From DASWJZ01 sp963792885 (GTDB lineage Bacteria > Pseudomonadota > Alphaproteobacteria > Rhizobiales > Afifellaceae), in assembly GCA_963792885.1 (NCBI GenBank), contig CAWBXX010000004.1, positions 12,052-76,051 on the forward strand: DNA of 64,000 nt, read 5' to 3'. Both the position numbers and the translations under genes were made by a program. Each line of letters starts with the position of its first letter. Position 1 is the first letter of the stretch. Under the pieces are notes generated by a model. The model was not told the origin of the DNA, did not search any database, and was given only the letters and a program-made list of their open reading frames with translations. Positions 17,211 to 27,050 of this stretch are shown here, piece by piece.

Positions 17211-18179
17211 ATGCCCCAGGGCGAACCCTGTTTCGACGTGGCCCATCTCGGCCATGTCGAGCTTCTGACCAACCGGCCCGAGGAGAGCCTCGACTTCTTC
17301 GTCAACGTCTACGGCCTGACGGAGAGCGGGCGCGAGGGCGACTCCGTCTATCTTCGCGCTTGGGACGATTACGAGTTCCACACGCTGAAGCTGACCGCGG
17401 CGAAGACCACCGGAATGGCCCATTGCGGCTATCGCACATCCTCGCCGCAGGCTCTGGAGCGCCGCGTCAAAGTCATCGAGGCGATGGGTCTCGGCATCGG
17501 CTGGACGGAGGGCGATCTCGGCCACGGCCGCTCCTACCGCTTCAACAGCCCCGACGGGCACGTCTTCGAGCTCTATTGGGACACGAAGAAATACCGGGTG
17601 CCGGACGGCGAAGCGCCGGCGCTGAAGAACATCGCCCAGCGCTACCATGCCCGCGGCGTCGCGCCCCGCCGCCTGGACCACTTCAATCTTCTCGCCAGCG
17701 ACGTCTCGAATATCCGCGACTTCATGGTGAAGGCCCTCGGCAGCCGCGTCACCGAACAGATCCTCCTGGACAGCGGCCGGCTCGGCGGCTGCTGGTTCAC
17801 CGTGAACAACAAGGGCTACGACATGGCGTGCACCGAGGATCACTCGGGCGCAAAGGGCCGCTTCCACCACATCACATACGCGGCCGACCACCGCGAGGAC
17901 ATCCTCCGCGCCGCTGACATCTTTCTCGAGAACGGCGTCTTCATCGAGACCGGGCCGCACAAGCACGCGATCCAGGGCACGTTCTTTCTCTACGTCTACG
18001 AGCCGGCGGGAAACCGCGTCGAGGTGGCGAATGCCGGTGCCCGCCTGATTCTCGACCCTGACTGGAAGCCGATCACCTGGACGGAGACGGAGCGAAAGAA
18101 AGGCCAGGCCTGGGGCCTGAAGACGATCGAGAGCTTCCATACGCACGGCACGCCGCCTGTCCGCGAAGCCGCCGAATAG
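17211..18179 (+). CDS. VOC-family extradiol dioxygenase-like protein
   Basis: This 322-residue protein has two vicinal-oxygen-chelate modules. The C-terminal module carries the Fe(II) ligands of type I extradiol dioxygenases at expected spacing: His157 (RLDHFNL), His219/220 (FHHITYAAD) and Glu271 (NRVEVAN), with Tyr263 nearby. Family knowledge points to catechol-2,3-dioxygenase-type ring cleavage; the N-terminal HLGHVEL is the non-catalytic counterpart. It is followed after eight bases by a PrpF/4-oxalomesaconate-tautomerase-type gene, supporting an aromatic-acid role. The substrate is not determined by sequence. Confidence 0.85.
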   Translation: MPQGEPCFDVAHLGHVELLTNRPEESLDFFVNVYGLTESGREGDSVYLRAWDDYEFHTLKLTAAKTTGMAHCGYRTSSPQALERRVKVIEAMGLGIGWTEGDLGHGRSYRFNSPDGHVFELYWDTKKYRVPDGEAPALKNIAQRYHARGVAPRRLDHFNLLASDVSNIRDFMVKALGSRVTEQILLDSGRLGGCWFTVNNKGYDMACTEDHSGAKGRFHHITYAADHREDILRAADIFLENGVFIETGPHKHAIQGTFFLYVYEPAGNRVEVANAGARLILDPDWKPITWTETERKKGQAWGLKTIESFHTHGTPPVREAAE

Positions 18180-18187
18180 AGGCAAGC

Positions 18188-19267
18188 ATGGGAACCGCCC
18201 CCGGAACCGCGCGGCGAGAAGTGGGCGTTCGCTGCATGTGGATGCGGGGCGGCACCTCGAAGGGCGGCTACTTCCTTGCGGACGACTTGCCCGCCGACGA
18301 GGCCGCCCGCGATGCCTTTCTGCTCCATGTCATGGGCTCACCCGACAAGCGCCAGATCGATGGCATGGGCGGCGCCGACCCGCTCACCTCCAAGGTGGCG
18401 GTCGTCAAGCGCTCGGCGCGCCCCCATGTCGATGTCGACTACCTCTTCCTGCAGGTCTTCGTCGACCGGCCGATCGTGACCGACGCGCAGAACTGCGGGA
18501 ACATCCTCGCCGCGGTCGGGCCATTCGCGATCGAGCGCGGATTGGTCAAGGCCGCGAACGGCGCGACCGACGTGCGCATCTTCATGGAGAACACCGGGCA
18601 GATCGCAATCGCCACCGTACCAACGCCGGGCGAGCGTGTGAGCTACGAGGGCATGGCGCGGATCGATGGTGTCCCCGGCACCGCAGCGGCGATAGCGATC
18701 CTCTTCAAGGACACCGCCGGCTCCTCCTGCGGCGCGCTGCTTCCGACCGGCCGCGCCGTCGACGTGATCGACGGGATCGAGGCGACGCTGATCGACAACG
18801 GCATGCCCTGCGTCGTCATGCGCGCGAAAGACCTCGGCATCACTGGCGATGAGGAGCCACCGGCGCTCGAAGCGAACGATGCGCTTCGCAAGAAGCTCGA
18901 ATCGATCCGGCTCAAGGCCGGACCGCTGATGAATCTCGCCGACGTCGCGGAGAAATCGGTGCCGAAGATGACGATGGTTTCGCCGCCCCGCCATGGGGGC
19001 GCCATCTCGACGCGGACCTTTATCCCGCACCGCTGCCATTCGTCGATCGGCGTCCTGGGAGCAGTCAGCGTCGCGACCGCCTGCCTGTTGCCGCAGGGGC
19101 CGGCCGCCTCGCTCGCCGTGACGGGAGAAGGCCGCGAGCGCTCGCTTCAGATCGAGCACCCGACCGGCGAGATGACCGTGGTCGCACACTTGAGCGAGAG
19201 CGGCGAAGTGGAACGCGCTGCGATCCTGCGCACCGCGCGCAAGCTCTTCGACGGGACGGTCTTCTGA
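18188..19267 (+). CDS. PrpF-family isomerase, probable 4-oxalomesaconate tautomerase
   Basis: The product is a 359-residue DapF-fold protein. CMWMRGGTSKGGYF at the N-terminus and DAQNCGNI (catalytic Cys region) fit the PrpF/GalD family; the fold uses a Cys or Lys pair for proton transfer. GalD-type members tautomerise 4-oxalomesaconate in gallate/protocatechuate meta cleavage, while PrpF members isomerise aconitate. The adjacent dioxygenase gene favours the first role. The gene ends before the convergent hupE. Confidence 0.85.
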   Translation: MGTAPGTARREVGVRCMWMRGGTSKGGYFLADDLPADEAARDAFLLHVMGSPDKRQIDGMGGADPLTSKVAVVKRSARPHVDVDYLFLQVFVDRPIVTDAQNCGNILAAVGPFAIERGLVKAANGATDVRIFMENTGQIAIATVPTPGERVSYEGMARIDGVPGTAAAIAILFKDTAGSSCGALLPTGRAVDVIDGIEATLIDNGMPCVVMRAKDLGITGDEEPPALEANDALRKKLESIRLKAGPLMNLADVAEKSVPKMTMVSPPRHGGAISTRTFIPHRCHSSIGVLGAVSVATACLLPQGPAASLAVTGEGRERSLQIEHPTGEMTVVAHLSESGEVERAAILRTARKLFDGTVF

Positions 19268-19327
19268 GCCTCCGAAATGCGTCGGCGCGCCGCCCGGTTT
19301 GGACGACGCGCCGGTCTAAGTCCTGGC

Positions 19328-19938
19328 TCAGACGATGCCGGTGAGCACTGCGATGCCGGCCAGCGCCACCGCAACGCCGCTCGCCTGCGTGACCCGATGC
19401 GAATAAAGCTCGCCCGTCTTGCCGATCCCCAGCCCGATCCCGATGCCGGCGAGATGCAGAAGGCAGGTCGCGGCGACGAAGCCGGCGGCATAGGCCGCAC
19501 CCGACGCATCGAGCGGCATTTCGGTACCGTGCGCATGCCCGTGGAAGACCGCGAAAAGCCCGACCATCGCCATCGCAAGGGTAACCGGCCAATCCCACTT
19601 CACGGCGACGGCGATGCCGAGAACGACGATCGAGAGCGCGATACCCACTTCCACGAAGGGAAGCGAAACACCGAATATGCCGAGCGCACCGCCAACTACC
19701 ATGAAGCCCATGAAAGTGAGCGGTACGGCCCAAAGCGCGCGCCCGCCGAGATTGGCAGCGAAAATGCCGACCGCCACCATGGCGAGGATGTGGTCGATCC
19801 CGCTGATCGGGTGCGCGAAGCCATGGATAAAGCCATGGGTATGACCCGCGACGTCCGGGATGGGCCAATGCGAGGGTCGGCACGAGCGCGGCAAGTGCCG
19901 CCAAGGCTTAGGCGCAACGATCGGTGCTTCGATGACAT
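19328..19938 (-). pseudogene. hupE: HupE/UreJ-family nickel/cobalt permease, two frameshifts
   Basis: The main frame contains HTHGFIHGFAHPISGIDHIL, the hallmark HupE histidine motif, followed by five or six membrane helices with FHGHAHGTEMP. The signal peptide ALAALVPTLALAHP lies in another frame. Removing one G near 19,860 and one G near 19,903 joins MSSKHRSLRLSLAALAAL to the signal peptide and to the mature protein. Corrected, it is a normal ~200-residue HupE that would import Ni2+ for hydrogenase. It is the last gene after nikR in the hyp operon. Confidence 0.82.
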
Positions 19939-20091
19939 GAGGGCCCTCCATACGGGTTGACCGATCCAACCCGCCAGTATGACGAATGGAAGAAAAATAT
20001 CATACACAGGCGGGCGCGCCAGCGCACGTATTTTGTTATGCCCGTCCGCACGATTTCTTGCCGCAGTCGGGACCGCCCGCGGCGCTTCTCT

Positions 20092-20567
20092 CTAGCCGCG
20101 CCGATGAAGCTGATGATGCTCGTGCGATGCGCACCGCCGACCCCGTGCGCGTGCGCTTCGACCACGTGCTCGACCGGAACGAGTACGAGCTGTCCGTGGC
20201 GGATGTTGCGCTCCGCGATGACGTGCTCGGCAAGGTGCTTCACGCTCGCCGTCTTCCCGCGCAGCACCGCCACCTCCATGCAGCTCTCGTGATCGAGATG
20301 CACGTGCAGCGTAGAGAGCGCGAGATCGTGGTGATCGTGGAATATCTGCGTCAGTCGCTTCGAAAGCTCGCGCGAATGGTGGTCGTAGACGTAGACGAGC
20401 GCGGCGACGCAGCTCTTTGCTTTGCCCGCTTCGATAATGCTCTGCCGGACGCCGGCGCGCGCCAAGTCGCGGATCGCCTCCGAGCGGTTCTGGTAGCCCC
20501 GCGCCGCGATCAGCTCGTCGAGGTCGCGCATCAGGTCGTCGTCGAGCGTTACCGTCACCCGCTGCAT
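20092..20567 (-). CDS. nikR: nickel-responsive regulator NikR (C-terminal tail frameshifted)
   Basis: The N-terminal ribbon-helix-helix (MQRVTVTLDDDLMRDLDELI ... NRSEAIRDLAR) is followed by the ACT-like nickel domain with the ligand set in STLHVHLDHESCMEV. NikR binds Ni2+ and represses nickel uptake. In the given frame the protein runs on to 19,908 into sequence that is not NikR-like. In a shifted frame the end reads SHEHHQLHRRG followed by a stop at 20,092, giving a histidine-rich tail and ~158 residues. I therefore place the end there and suspect a small indel near 20,120-20,140. Confidence 0.85.
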
Positions 20568-20651
20568 GGCTTCCTCCCGGCGCGGACGTCGCGCCCGCAA
20601 CTCGGTGGCTAGCACGAATCGGAACGCTCTGCCCGGAACGTCAACATCTAT

Positions 20652-20754
20652 GTCGTCATTGCCGGGCTTGACCCGGCAATCCATTCCGTTGCGGTCGCAA
20701 TTGGCAGAGATCGGTCACGGAATGGATGCCCGGATCAAGTCCGGGCATGACGAC
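20652..20754. repeat. long intergenic palindrome (REP-like)
   Basis: Two 36-base arms, 20652-20687 and 20719-20754, are reverse complements with few mismatches; each arm is itself a smaller hairpin (GCCGGGCTTGACCCGGC and its relative). This type of dispersed palindrome (gccgggcttgacccggc) is common between genes of Bradyrhizobium-like genomes. Here it separates hypB from nikR and may terminate or protect the hyp transcript. Confidence 0.75.
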
Positions 20755-20790
20755 GGTGAAAAGTGCGGCGCCGGTAGGCGAAGCCGGCCC

Positions 20791-21643
20791 CTAGATCAGC
20801 GCCGCCTCGCGCGCAGCGGCGGCTTCGCAGCGCAGCCACGCATACCACGGCGTCGAGCCCCTCCCCGGTCCTCGCCGAAAGCCGAAGAATCGTGATCTCC
20901 GGATTGACCTTTCGCGCGTTGCCGATCGCACGCGCCACGTCGAAATCGACATGCGCCAGGAGGTCGATCTTGTTCAGGATCATCACGTCCGCGGCGCGGA
21001 ACATGTGCGGATATTTGAGCGGCTTGTCCTCGCCTTCGGTGACCGAAAGGATCACGACCTTGGCGCGCTCGCCGAGATCGAAGAGCGCCGGACAGACGAG
21101 GTTGCCGACATTCTCGATGAGAAGCACCGAGCCCGCCGCCGGCTTCAGCTCTGAGACGCCGCGCGCCACCATGTCGGCTTCGAGATGGCAGCCGGCCCCG
21201 GTGTTGATCTGCACCACCGGCGCGCCGGCCGCGCGGATACGCTCGGCGTCGTTCGCGGTCGCCTGATCGCCTTCCAGCACGCAGAGCGGCAGCTCGTCCT
21301 TCAGATCGCGGATCGTGCGCTCAAGCAGCGTCGTCTTGCCGGAGCCCGGCGCGCTCACAAGGTTCAGCGCGAGAATCTCGCGGCCGGAAAACCAGGCGCG
21401 ATTGCGCTCGGCAAGCGCGTCGTTCTTGGCGAGGACGCGTGCTTCGAGATCGATCATCGTGCTGGCCTCCGCGTGGGCGTGGCCGTGGGCATGCCCGTGC
21501 GCATCGTGGTGCTGGTGATGCTCATGGTGTTCGTGATGATGGTGGTGATGATGACCGTCGGGCGAAAGCACGGTCTCGGCCCCGGTTTGGAGATTGAGCA
21601 TAGTCGTCGCCGCGCCGTTGCCGCAGCCGCACGTCGCGCACAT
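20791..21643 (-). CDS. hypB: hydrogenase nickel incorporation GTPase HypB (3' frameshift)
   Basis: HypB delivers nickel to the [NiFe]-hydrogenase large subunit and hydrolyses GTP. The start MCATCGCG carries the high-affinity N-terminal nickel site (CxxCGCG); residues ~29-60 are a histidine-rich nickel-storage stretch; the GTPase core has SAPGSGKTT (P-loop), ENVGNLVCP and ILNKIDLL. Near 20,845 one inserted G breaks the last ~20 codons: removing it gives DAWYAWLRCEAAAAREAALI and a stop at 20,791. Unedited, the frame ends at 20,735. Its ATG overlaps the hypA stop. Confidence 0.93.
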
Positions 21644-21981
21644 CAGGCGGCCTCCTCGATCTCGATGGATTTGACGTTGAGCTCCCCGCCCGCGAGCCGC
21701 TCAATGCGGTAGGAGCCGCAGACGCAGGCGTCGAAAAGCGTTGCCGCCGGGAATTCCGCGCCGCAATCCAGACAACGCGCGCGCCCCTCGATTTCGCGAA
21801 TATCGAGGGCCGCGTCCTGAAGCGCCGTCCCCTGCGCCGCCACGTCGAAGGAAAATGCCACCGCTTCTGGGACAACGCCGGAGAGCTTGCCGATTTCCAG
21901 AGTCACGCGCCGCACGCGGCGGCCGTTCGCTGCTTCGCTCGCGATGGCGACGATGTTGCGACAGATCGAGAGTTCGTGCAC
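21643..21981 (-). CDS. hypA: hydrogenase nickel metallochaperone HypA
   Basis: The product is a 112-residue HypA. The N-terminal MHELSIC supplies the nickel ligand His2, and the structural zinc site is formed by CLDCG and CVCGS (two CxxC motifs). HypA binds Ni2+ and works with HypB to insert it into the hydrogenase large subunit. The gene lies ten bases after hypE and overlaps hypB. Confidence 0.95.
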   Translation of the reverse strand: MHELSICRNIVAIASEAANGRRVRRVTLEIGKLSGVVPEAVAFSFDVAAQGTALQDAALDIREIEGRARCLDCGAEFPAATLFDACVCGSYRIERLAGGELNVKSIEIEEAA

Positions 21982-21991
21982 CGGTGAGCCC

Positions 21992-23059
21992 TCAGCAAAT
22001 CCGCGGCAGCTGTTCGCCGACCAGCATATCGACGATGCGCCGCCCGCCGAACACCGTCTGCATGGTCACACGGCCGGCGAGCCCGTCCGTAACAGAGCCG
22101 ATAATGCTCGCGCCCTCCCCAAGCGGGTGCGCGCGCATCGCCGCGAGCGCGGCCTGCGCTTCCTCAGGCGGAGTGACCACAACGATCTTCCCCTCGTTCG
22201 CGAGGTAGAGCGGATCGAGCCCGAGGATTTCGCAGAAACCCCTCACCTCCGTGCGGATCGGCGTCGCCGCCTCGTCGATCTCGATTGCGATCTGCGAAGC
22301 GTCGGCGATCTCGTTCAGGACTGTCGCCGCGCCCCCGCGCGTCGCATCGCGGATGAAGCGCACGCCGGGCGCTGCCTCGATCAGCGCCTCGATCAGACCG
22401 TTCAGCGGCGCGCAGTCGCTTTCGATCAGCGTCTCAAGCGCCATGTCGCCGCGCGCGCCGAGGATCGCCGCGCCGTGGTCGCCGAGGAGCCCGTTGACGA
22501 GAACAGCATCGCCCCGCCGCGCAAGATGCGCGCCGAAGACACGCTCCGGTGCGATCACGCCGATGCCTGTCGTGGTGATGAAGAGCTTGTCGCAAGCCCC
22601 CTTTTCCACGACCTTCGTGTCGCCCGTCGCGATCGCGACTCCGGCTTCCGCCGCCGCCTCTGCCATCGAGCGCGCGATTCTGCGCAGCGTCTCGATCGGC
22701 ACGCCTTCCTCGATGATCATTGCACAAGAGAGATAAAGCGGCACCGCGCCGCCGACGGCAAGATCGTTGACCGTGCCGCAGACCGCGAGCTTGCCGATGT
22801 CCCCGCCCGGAAAGAACAGCGGATCGACGACGAAGGAATCCGTCGTGAAGGCGAGTCGGTCGCCCTTGGCGGAGAGCGCTGCAAGATCGAAGCGCGCCTG
22901 ATCTTCGAGCGGCGCCAGCGCCGGATTGTCGAAGGCCCCGACGAAGACGTCGTCGATCAGGTCCTTCATCGCCTTGCCGCCGCCGCCATGCGCAAGCGTG
23001 ACGGTGGGCACGTTCACGCGTCCGCGCGGCCGCGTGCGAAGAAGCGGAACGACGTTCAC
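21992..23059 (-). CDS. hypE: hydrogenase maturation protein HypE (carbamoyl dehydratase)
   Basis: HypE dehydrates the thiocarbamate on its C-terminal cysteine to thiocyanate, the source of the Fe-CN ligands. The C-terminus PRIC with the terminal Cys is intact. The ATP-binding N-terminus VTLAHGGGGKAM and ATGDTKVVEKG are typical. I start it at the GTG (23,059) that overlaps the hypD stop (GTGA); a second GTG at 23,017 gives a more usual N-terminus (VNVPTVTLAHGG) and ~341 residues, and is a real alternative. Confidence 0.93.
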   Translation of the reverse strand: MNVVPLLRTRPRGRVNVPTVTLAHGGGGKAMKDLIDDVFVGAFDNPALAPLEDQARFDLAALSAKGDRLAFTTDSFVVDPLFFPGGDIGKLAVCGTVNDLAVGGAVPLYLSCAMIIEEGVPIETLRRIARSMAEAAAEAGVAIATGDTKVVEKGACDKLFITTTGIGVIAPERVFGAHLARRGDAVLVNGLLGDHGAAILGARGDMALETLIESDCAPLNGLIEALIEAAPGVRFIRDATRGGAATVLNEIADASQIAIEIDEAATPIRTEVRGFCEILGLDPLYLANEGKIVVVTPPEEAQAALAAMRAHPLGEGASIIGSVTDGLAGRVTMQTVFGGRRIVDMLVGEQLPRIC

Positions 23060-24198
23060 GCCGCGCCCCTCTTCGGCATCGTCTGCTGCTTCACGCCGCC
23101 ATATTGGTAATAGGCGGCGCAGGCGCCCTCGGGCGAGACCATCAGCGCGCCGACCGGCGTCTCCGGCGTGCAGGCGGTGCCGAACACCTTGCACTGCCAC
23201 GGTTTGATCAGCCCCTTCAGCACCTCGCCGCACTGGCACGACGCCGGGTCGGCGATCTTCACTCCGGGAATGGCGAACTTCCGCTCCGCGTCGAAATGCG
23301 CGTAGTCCTCGCGCAGCCTGACGCCGGAATGGTCGATCGAGCCGAGCCCGCGCCATTCGAAGAACTCGCGCAGCTCATAGACCTTGGCGACGGCGGCAAG
23401 CGCCTGCGCGTTCCCAGCCTCCGGCACGATACGCGCATACTGGTTCTCGATATCCGCGCGCCCTTCCTTGATCTGCTTCAGCGCCATCCAGATCGATTGC
23501 AGCACGTCGAGCGGCTCGAAGCCGGCGATCACCATCGGCTTCTTGTAGAAGCGCGCGATGAACTCGTAAGGAGCCGTGCCGATCACCATCGATACGTGGC
23601 CCGGTCCGAGAAAGCCGTCGAGCTTCAGGTCCGGGCTGTCGAGGATCGCCTTGATCGTCGGCACGATGGTGATGTGGTTGCAGAAGACGGAGAAGTTGGC
23701 GATCCCCTCGCGCTCCGCCTGCAGGATCGTGAGCGCGGTCGAAGGCATCGTCGTCTCGAAGCCGATGGCGAAGAACACCACGTCCTTGTCCGGGTGCTTG
23801 CGCGCGATCTGAAGCGCATCCATCGGCGAATAGACCATGCGCACGTCGGCGCCGTCGCCCTTCGCCTGCATCAGGCTTTTCTTCGAGCCCGGCACGCGCA
23901 TCGCGTCGCCGAAGGTCGTGAAGATGACATCGGGCCGCTCGGCGATGGAGACGCAATCGTCGACGCGGCCCATCGGAAGCACGCAGACCGGGCAGCCCGG
24001 CCCGTGCACCAGCTCGATCTCCTTCGGCAGCATCCCTTCGATGCCGTAGCGGAAGATCGAATGCGTGTGACCGCCGCAGATCTCCATCAGATGGATCGGG
24101 CGCTCTTTCGCGATGTCGATCTCCGAGACCAGCGTCTCGATCTCGGCGACGAGAGTCTTCGCCTTGTCGCGGTCGCGGAACTCGTCGACGTATTTCAT
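23056..24198 (-). CDS. hypD: hydrogenase formation protein HypD
   Basis: This 380-residue iron-sulfur protein, with HypC, assembles the Fe(CN)2CO moiety. Conserved motifs are visible: MEICGGHTHSIFRYG, HGPGCPVCVLP, and the C-terminal [4Fe-4S] cysteines (SCQCGEV, GTACTPETP). It starts MKYVDEFRDRD 14 bases after hypC. Confidence 0.96.
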   Translation of the reverse strand: MKYVDEFRDRDKAKTLVAEIETLVSEIDIAKERPIHLMEICGGHTHSIFRYGIEGMLPKEIELVHGPGCPVCVLPMGRVDDCVSIAERPDVIFTTFGDAMRVPGSKKSLMQAKGDGADVRMVYSPMDALQIARKHPDKDVVFFAIGFETTMPSTALTILQAEREGIANFSVFCNHITIVPTIKAILDSPDLKLDGFLGPGHVSMVIGTAPYEFIARFYKKPMVIAGFEPLDVLQSIWMALKQIKEGRADIENQYARIVPEAGNAQALAAVAKVYELREFFEWRGLGSIDHSGVRLREDYAHFDAERKFAIPGVKIADPASCQCGEVLKGLIKPWQCKVFGTACTPETPVGALMVSPEGACAAYYQYGGVKQQTMPKRGAA

Positions 24199-24212
24199 GG
24201 CCCGCGACCCTC

Positions 24213-24509
24213 CTACTGCGCGTCGGCAAGCGCGGCAGAAGAAGCGCGCATCGCTTCAACCTCCGCCTGCGCCTCACCGAGCTCCGTCAGGATTTTCAGC
24301 GTCTCCATCGCCTGCTCTTCGTCGATGCGGCTCATGGCGAAGCCGACGTGGATCAGCACCCAGTCGCCGACGCAATCCTCGATCGGATGCGCGTCATCGA
24401 CCACGCAGACCATGTTGATCTGCCGCCTGACGCCGCCGATATCGACGGTGGCGAGCATCTTCGCCGCGTCGTCGATCCTGACGATCAGGCCGGGAATGCC
24501 GAGGCACAT
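24213..24509 (-). CDS. hypC: hydrogenase assembly chaperone HypC
   Basis: The product is a 98-residue HypC/HybG-type chaperone. The essential N-terminus MCLGIPG exposes Cys2, which binds iron and the large subunit; GDWVLIHVGFAMSRID is the conserved OB-fold core. The C-terminal ~20 residues are an Ala/Glu-rich extension. The gene start lies inside the 3' end of the hypF frame (25-base overlap). Confidence 0.95.
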   Translation of the reverse strand: MCLGIPGLIVRIDDAAKMLATVDIGGVRRQINMVCVVDDAHPIEDCVGDWVLIHVGFAMSRIDEEQAMETLKILTELGEAQAEVEAMRASSAALADAQ

Positions 24510-26939
24510 GCCGTGCTCCCTTCGCTCTGGTTGTTGCGCGCGCCTGCAAGCGTCGCCGCGGCGACCGCCGCCTGCCCGAGCGCGAGTCCGCCATCATTGG
24601 CGGGAACGCGAGAATGCGAGAGCACGCGAAAGCCCTCCGCCTCAAGGCGGCGATGCACATCCTCGAAGAGCACGCGGTTCTGGAAGCAGCCGCCAGTCAG
24701 CGCCACCGTATCGAAGCGAGGGGACGCCTCGTCGTCGCGACGTGCAAGCTTTTTCGCCATCGCCACAACTGCCTTGGCGAGCCCCTTATGGAAACGCGCG
24801 GCTATGACGGGCACGGGAACCTTCCGCGTCAGGTCGCCGAGCAGCGCGTCCCACATCGGCTGCGCCTTCAAAATCGCCAAGCCGGTTTCGTCGCGATCAT
24901 CGACGCCGAACGGATAAGCCCGCGCATCGTCTTCCTCGCGCAGTGTTCGTTCGTCCACCAGCGCCTCGAGCCGCGCCGCCGCCTCGCCCTCATAGCCCTG
25001 CCGCTCGAAGCAAACGCCGAGCGCCGCGGCGACCGCGTCGAAAAGCCGGCCGCAGGATGAGGCGAGCGGCGCATTGATCCCATTTTTGATCATGGCGTCG
25101 ATGGTTGCACGCGGCCGATCCGCAAGACTTTGATAAAGCTCAAGTTCAGCAAAATCCGCCGAGAGCCGCACCCAGCCCATCCCGGCCGTCAGATGTGCAT
25201 AAAGGTTCCGCCACGGCTCGCGCACCGCCTGCGCGCCGCCCGGCATGGCGACCGGCTTAAACGCGCCAAGCCGCGCGAAGCCGCGATAGTCGGCGAGCAG
25301 GAACTCGCCGCCCCAGATTTCGCCATCGTCTCCATAGCCGAGGCCATCGAGCACGATGCCGAGCACCGGCGGCGCGTCGAGCCGATAAGAATTCTCCGCC
25401 AGACAGGCCGCAACATGCGCATGGTGGTGCTGCACCTCGATCAACGGCAGGCGCTCGGCCTCTGCGCGAGACCGCGCGAGCTTGGCCGAGAGGTATTCGG
25501 GGTGGCGGTCGGCAACGAGCGCCGCCGGCTTGTGGTCGAAGAGCTCCGCGTAGAGCGCAAGGTTGCGGCAGTAATCGTCGTAAGTCGCGACATCTTCCAG
25601 GTCGCCCTGGTGCTGTGAAAGCACCGCTTCGCCGTTCTTGACCAGACAGAAGGTCGCCTTCAGCTCGCCACCGAAAGCGAGGATCTCGGGCGCAACCTCC
25701 ATGCCCTCGGGGAGCCGGATCGGTGCCGGCGCATAGCCGCGCGCGCGGCGCAGGAGCCGCGGCGCGCCGGCCATGAAGCGCACGACGGAATCGTCGACGC
25801 GGTTGGCGATCGCCCGATCGTGCATCAGCGCGGTAGGCGCGATGCCGCGAAGCCGCACGCGCATTTCGTCGTCATCGATGACCTGCGGCTCGTCGGAAAG
25901 ATTGCCGCTGGTCATCACCACCGGGCCGTCGATGTCGCGCAGCAGGAGGAGATGCAGCGGCGTCGTCGGCAGCATGAAGCCAAGCGTCGTGAGGCCGGGC
26001 GCCACCGCCTCCGGCAGCCGCTCCGGTCCCGTCGCATCGAGCAGGACAATCGGCGCTTCAGAGCTCGCGAGCACCGCGTCTTCCGCCGGACCGGCACTGC
26101 AGTAGCGGCGGACGACGTCGAGATCGCGCGCCATCAAGGCGAAGGGCTTCGCGTCGCGCCGCTTCGCCTTGCGCATCCGTGCAACAGCGTCGGTGTTGGT
26201 CGCATCGCAGGCGAGTTGATAGCCGCCGAGCCCCTTGATCGCGACGATCTCTCCTCGCCGGATCAGGATCGCGGCAAGATCGACATCGTCCCGCGCCGAA
26301 AGCCCGTCGAAGCCCACCGCCTCGCCATCCAACCGGACGAGCGTTGCCTGCGGCCCGCAGGTCGGGCACGCGATCGCTTCGGCATGGAACCTGCGGTCGC
26401 GCGGCTCGCGATAATCTTCAACGCACGCGTCACAGAGCGGGAACGCCACCATCGTCGTCGTGGCGCGGTCATAGGGGATGCCCTCCACGATCGAAAGCCG
26501 CGGCCCGCAATGCGTGCAGTTGGTGAAGGGATAGAGGTAGCGCCGCTCTGACGGATCGAGCACTTCTTGCAGCGCAGGCCGGACAGATCGCAGCGTCTGG
26601 CGAGACCTGCGTGCGTGCCGCCCCAGCGATGCTTTCGACGATGCGGAAGTCCACCGGCAGGTCGCCAGAGAAATCGCGCGTCTCCACCGCCTCGATGGCC
26701 GCGAGCGGCGGCGGCTCGTCTTTGACCCGCGCGACGAAGGCGGCGATTTCCGCCACCCCTCCCCGCACGCGGATCAGAACGCCCTCAGCGTCGTTCAGCA
26801 CCTCGCCAGCGAGACCGAGCTCGGTGGCAAGCCGCCATACCGCCGGGCGGAAGCCGACGCCCTGAACCCGCCCGCGCACGCGGATTTCCACGGCCCTCAC
26901 GTCCGGCTCGGGAAAAGACCGCTGGCTGGCGATATTCAA
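24485..26939 (-). pseudogene. hypF: carbamoyltransferase HypF, one frameshift
   Basis: HypF turns carbamoyl phosphate and ATP into the thiocarbamate on HypE. The first frame holds the acylphosphatase domain (VRGRVQGVGFRPAVWRLA) and the beginning of the zinc-finger domain (ICPAC). The second frame continues with CTHCGPR, CDAC and CPTCG, the YrdC-like domain (IVAIKGLGGYQLACDAT) and the Kae1-like domain (EVQHHHAHVAACLAE). Deleting one G near 26,570 (TGC-G-CTGCAAG) makes the zinc fingers continuous. Start is a TTG at 26,939 or a nearby GTG. Corrected length ~817 residues, slightly over the family norm. It is probably functional. Confidence 0.88.
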
Positions 26940-27050
26940 TGGCGCGCTCCTCTAGAAGGATCGCGAACCTGCGAACGCCCCTCTTCGATCCGTCATGCCG
27001 CCGCACCTGTCAATTCGGATATCTGCGTAGCCAGGCATTGCGCGGCCAGT

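Noticed and set aside
16197..18185. A 662-codon antisense frame opposite the permease and dioxygenase genes
   Set aside because: It is the complement of clearly coding genes, highly charged and without domains: a GC-driven shadow frame.
21470..21560. Low-complexity (atggtg/cat) run considered as a DNA repeat element
   Set aside because: It encodes the histidine-rich nickel-binding stretch of HypB in frame.
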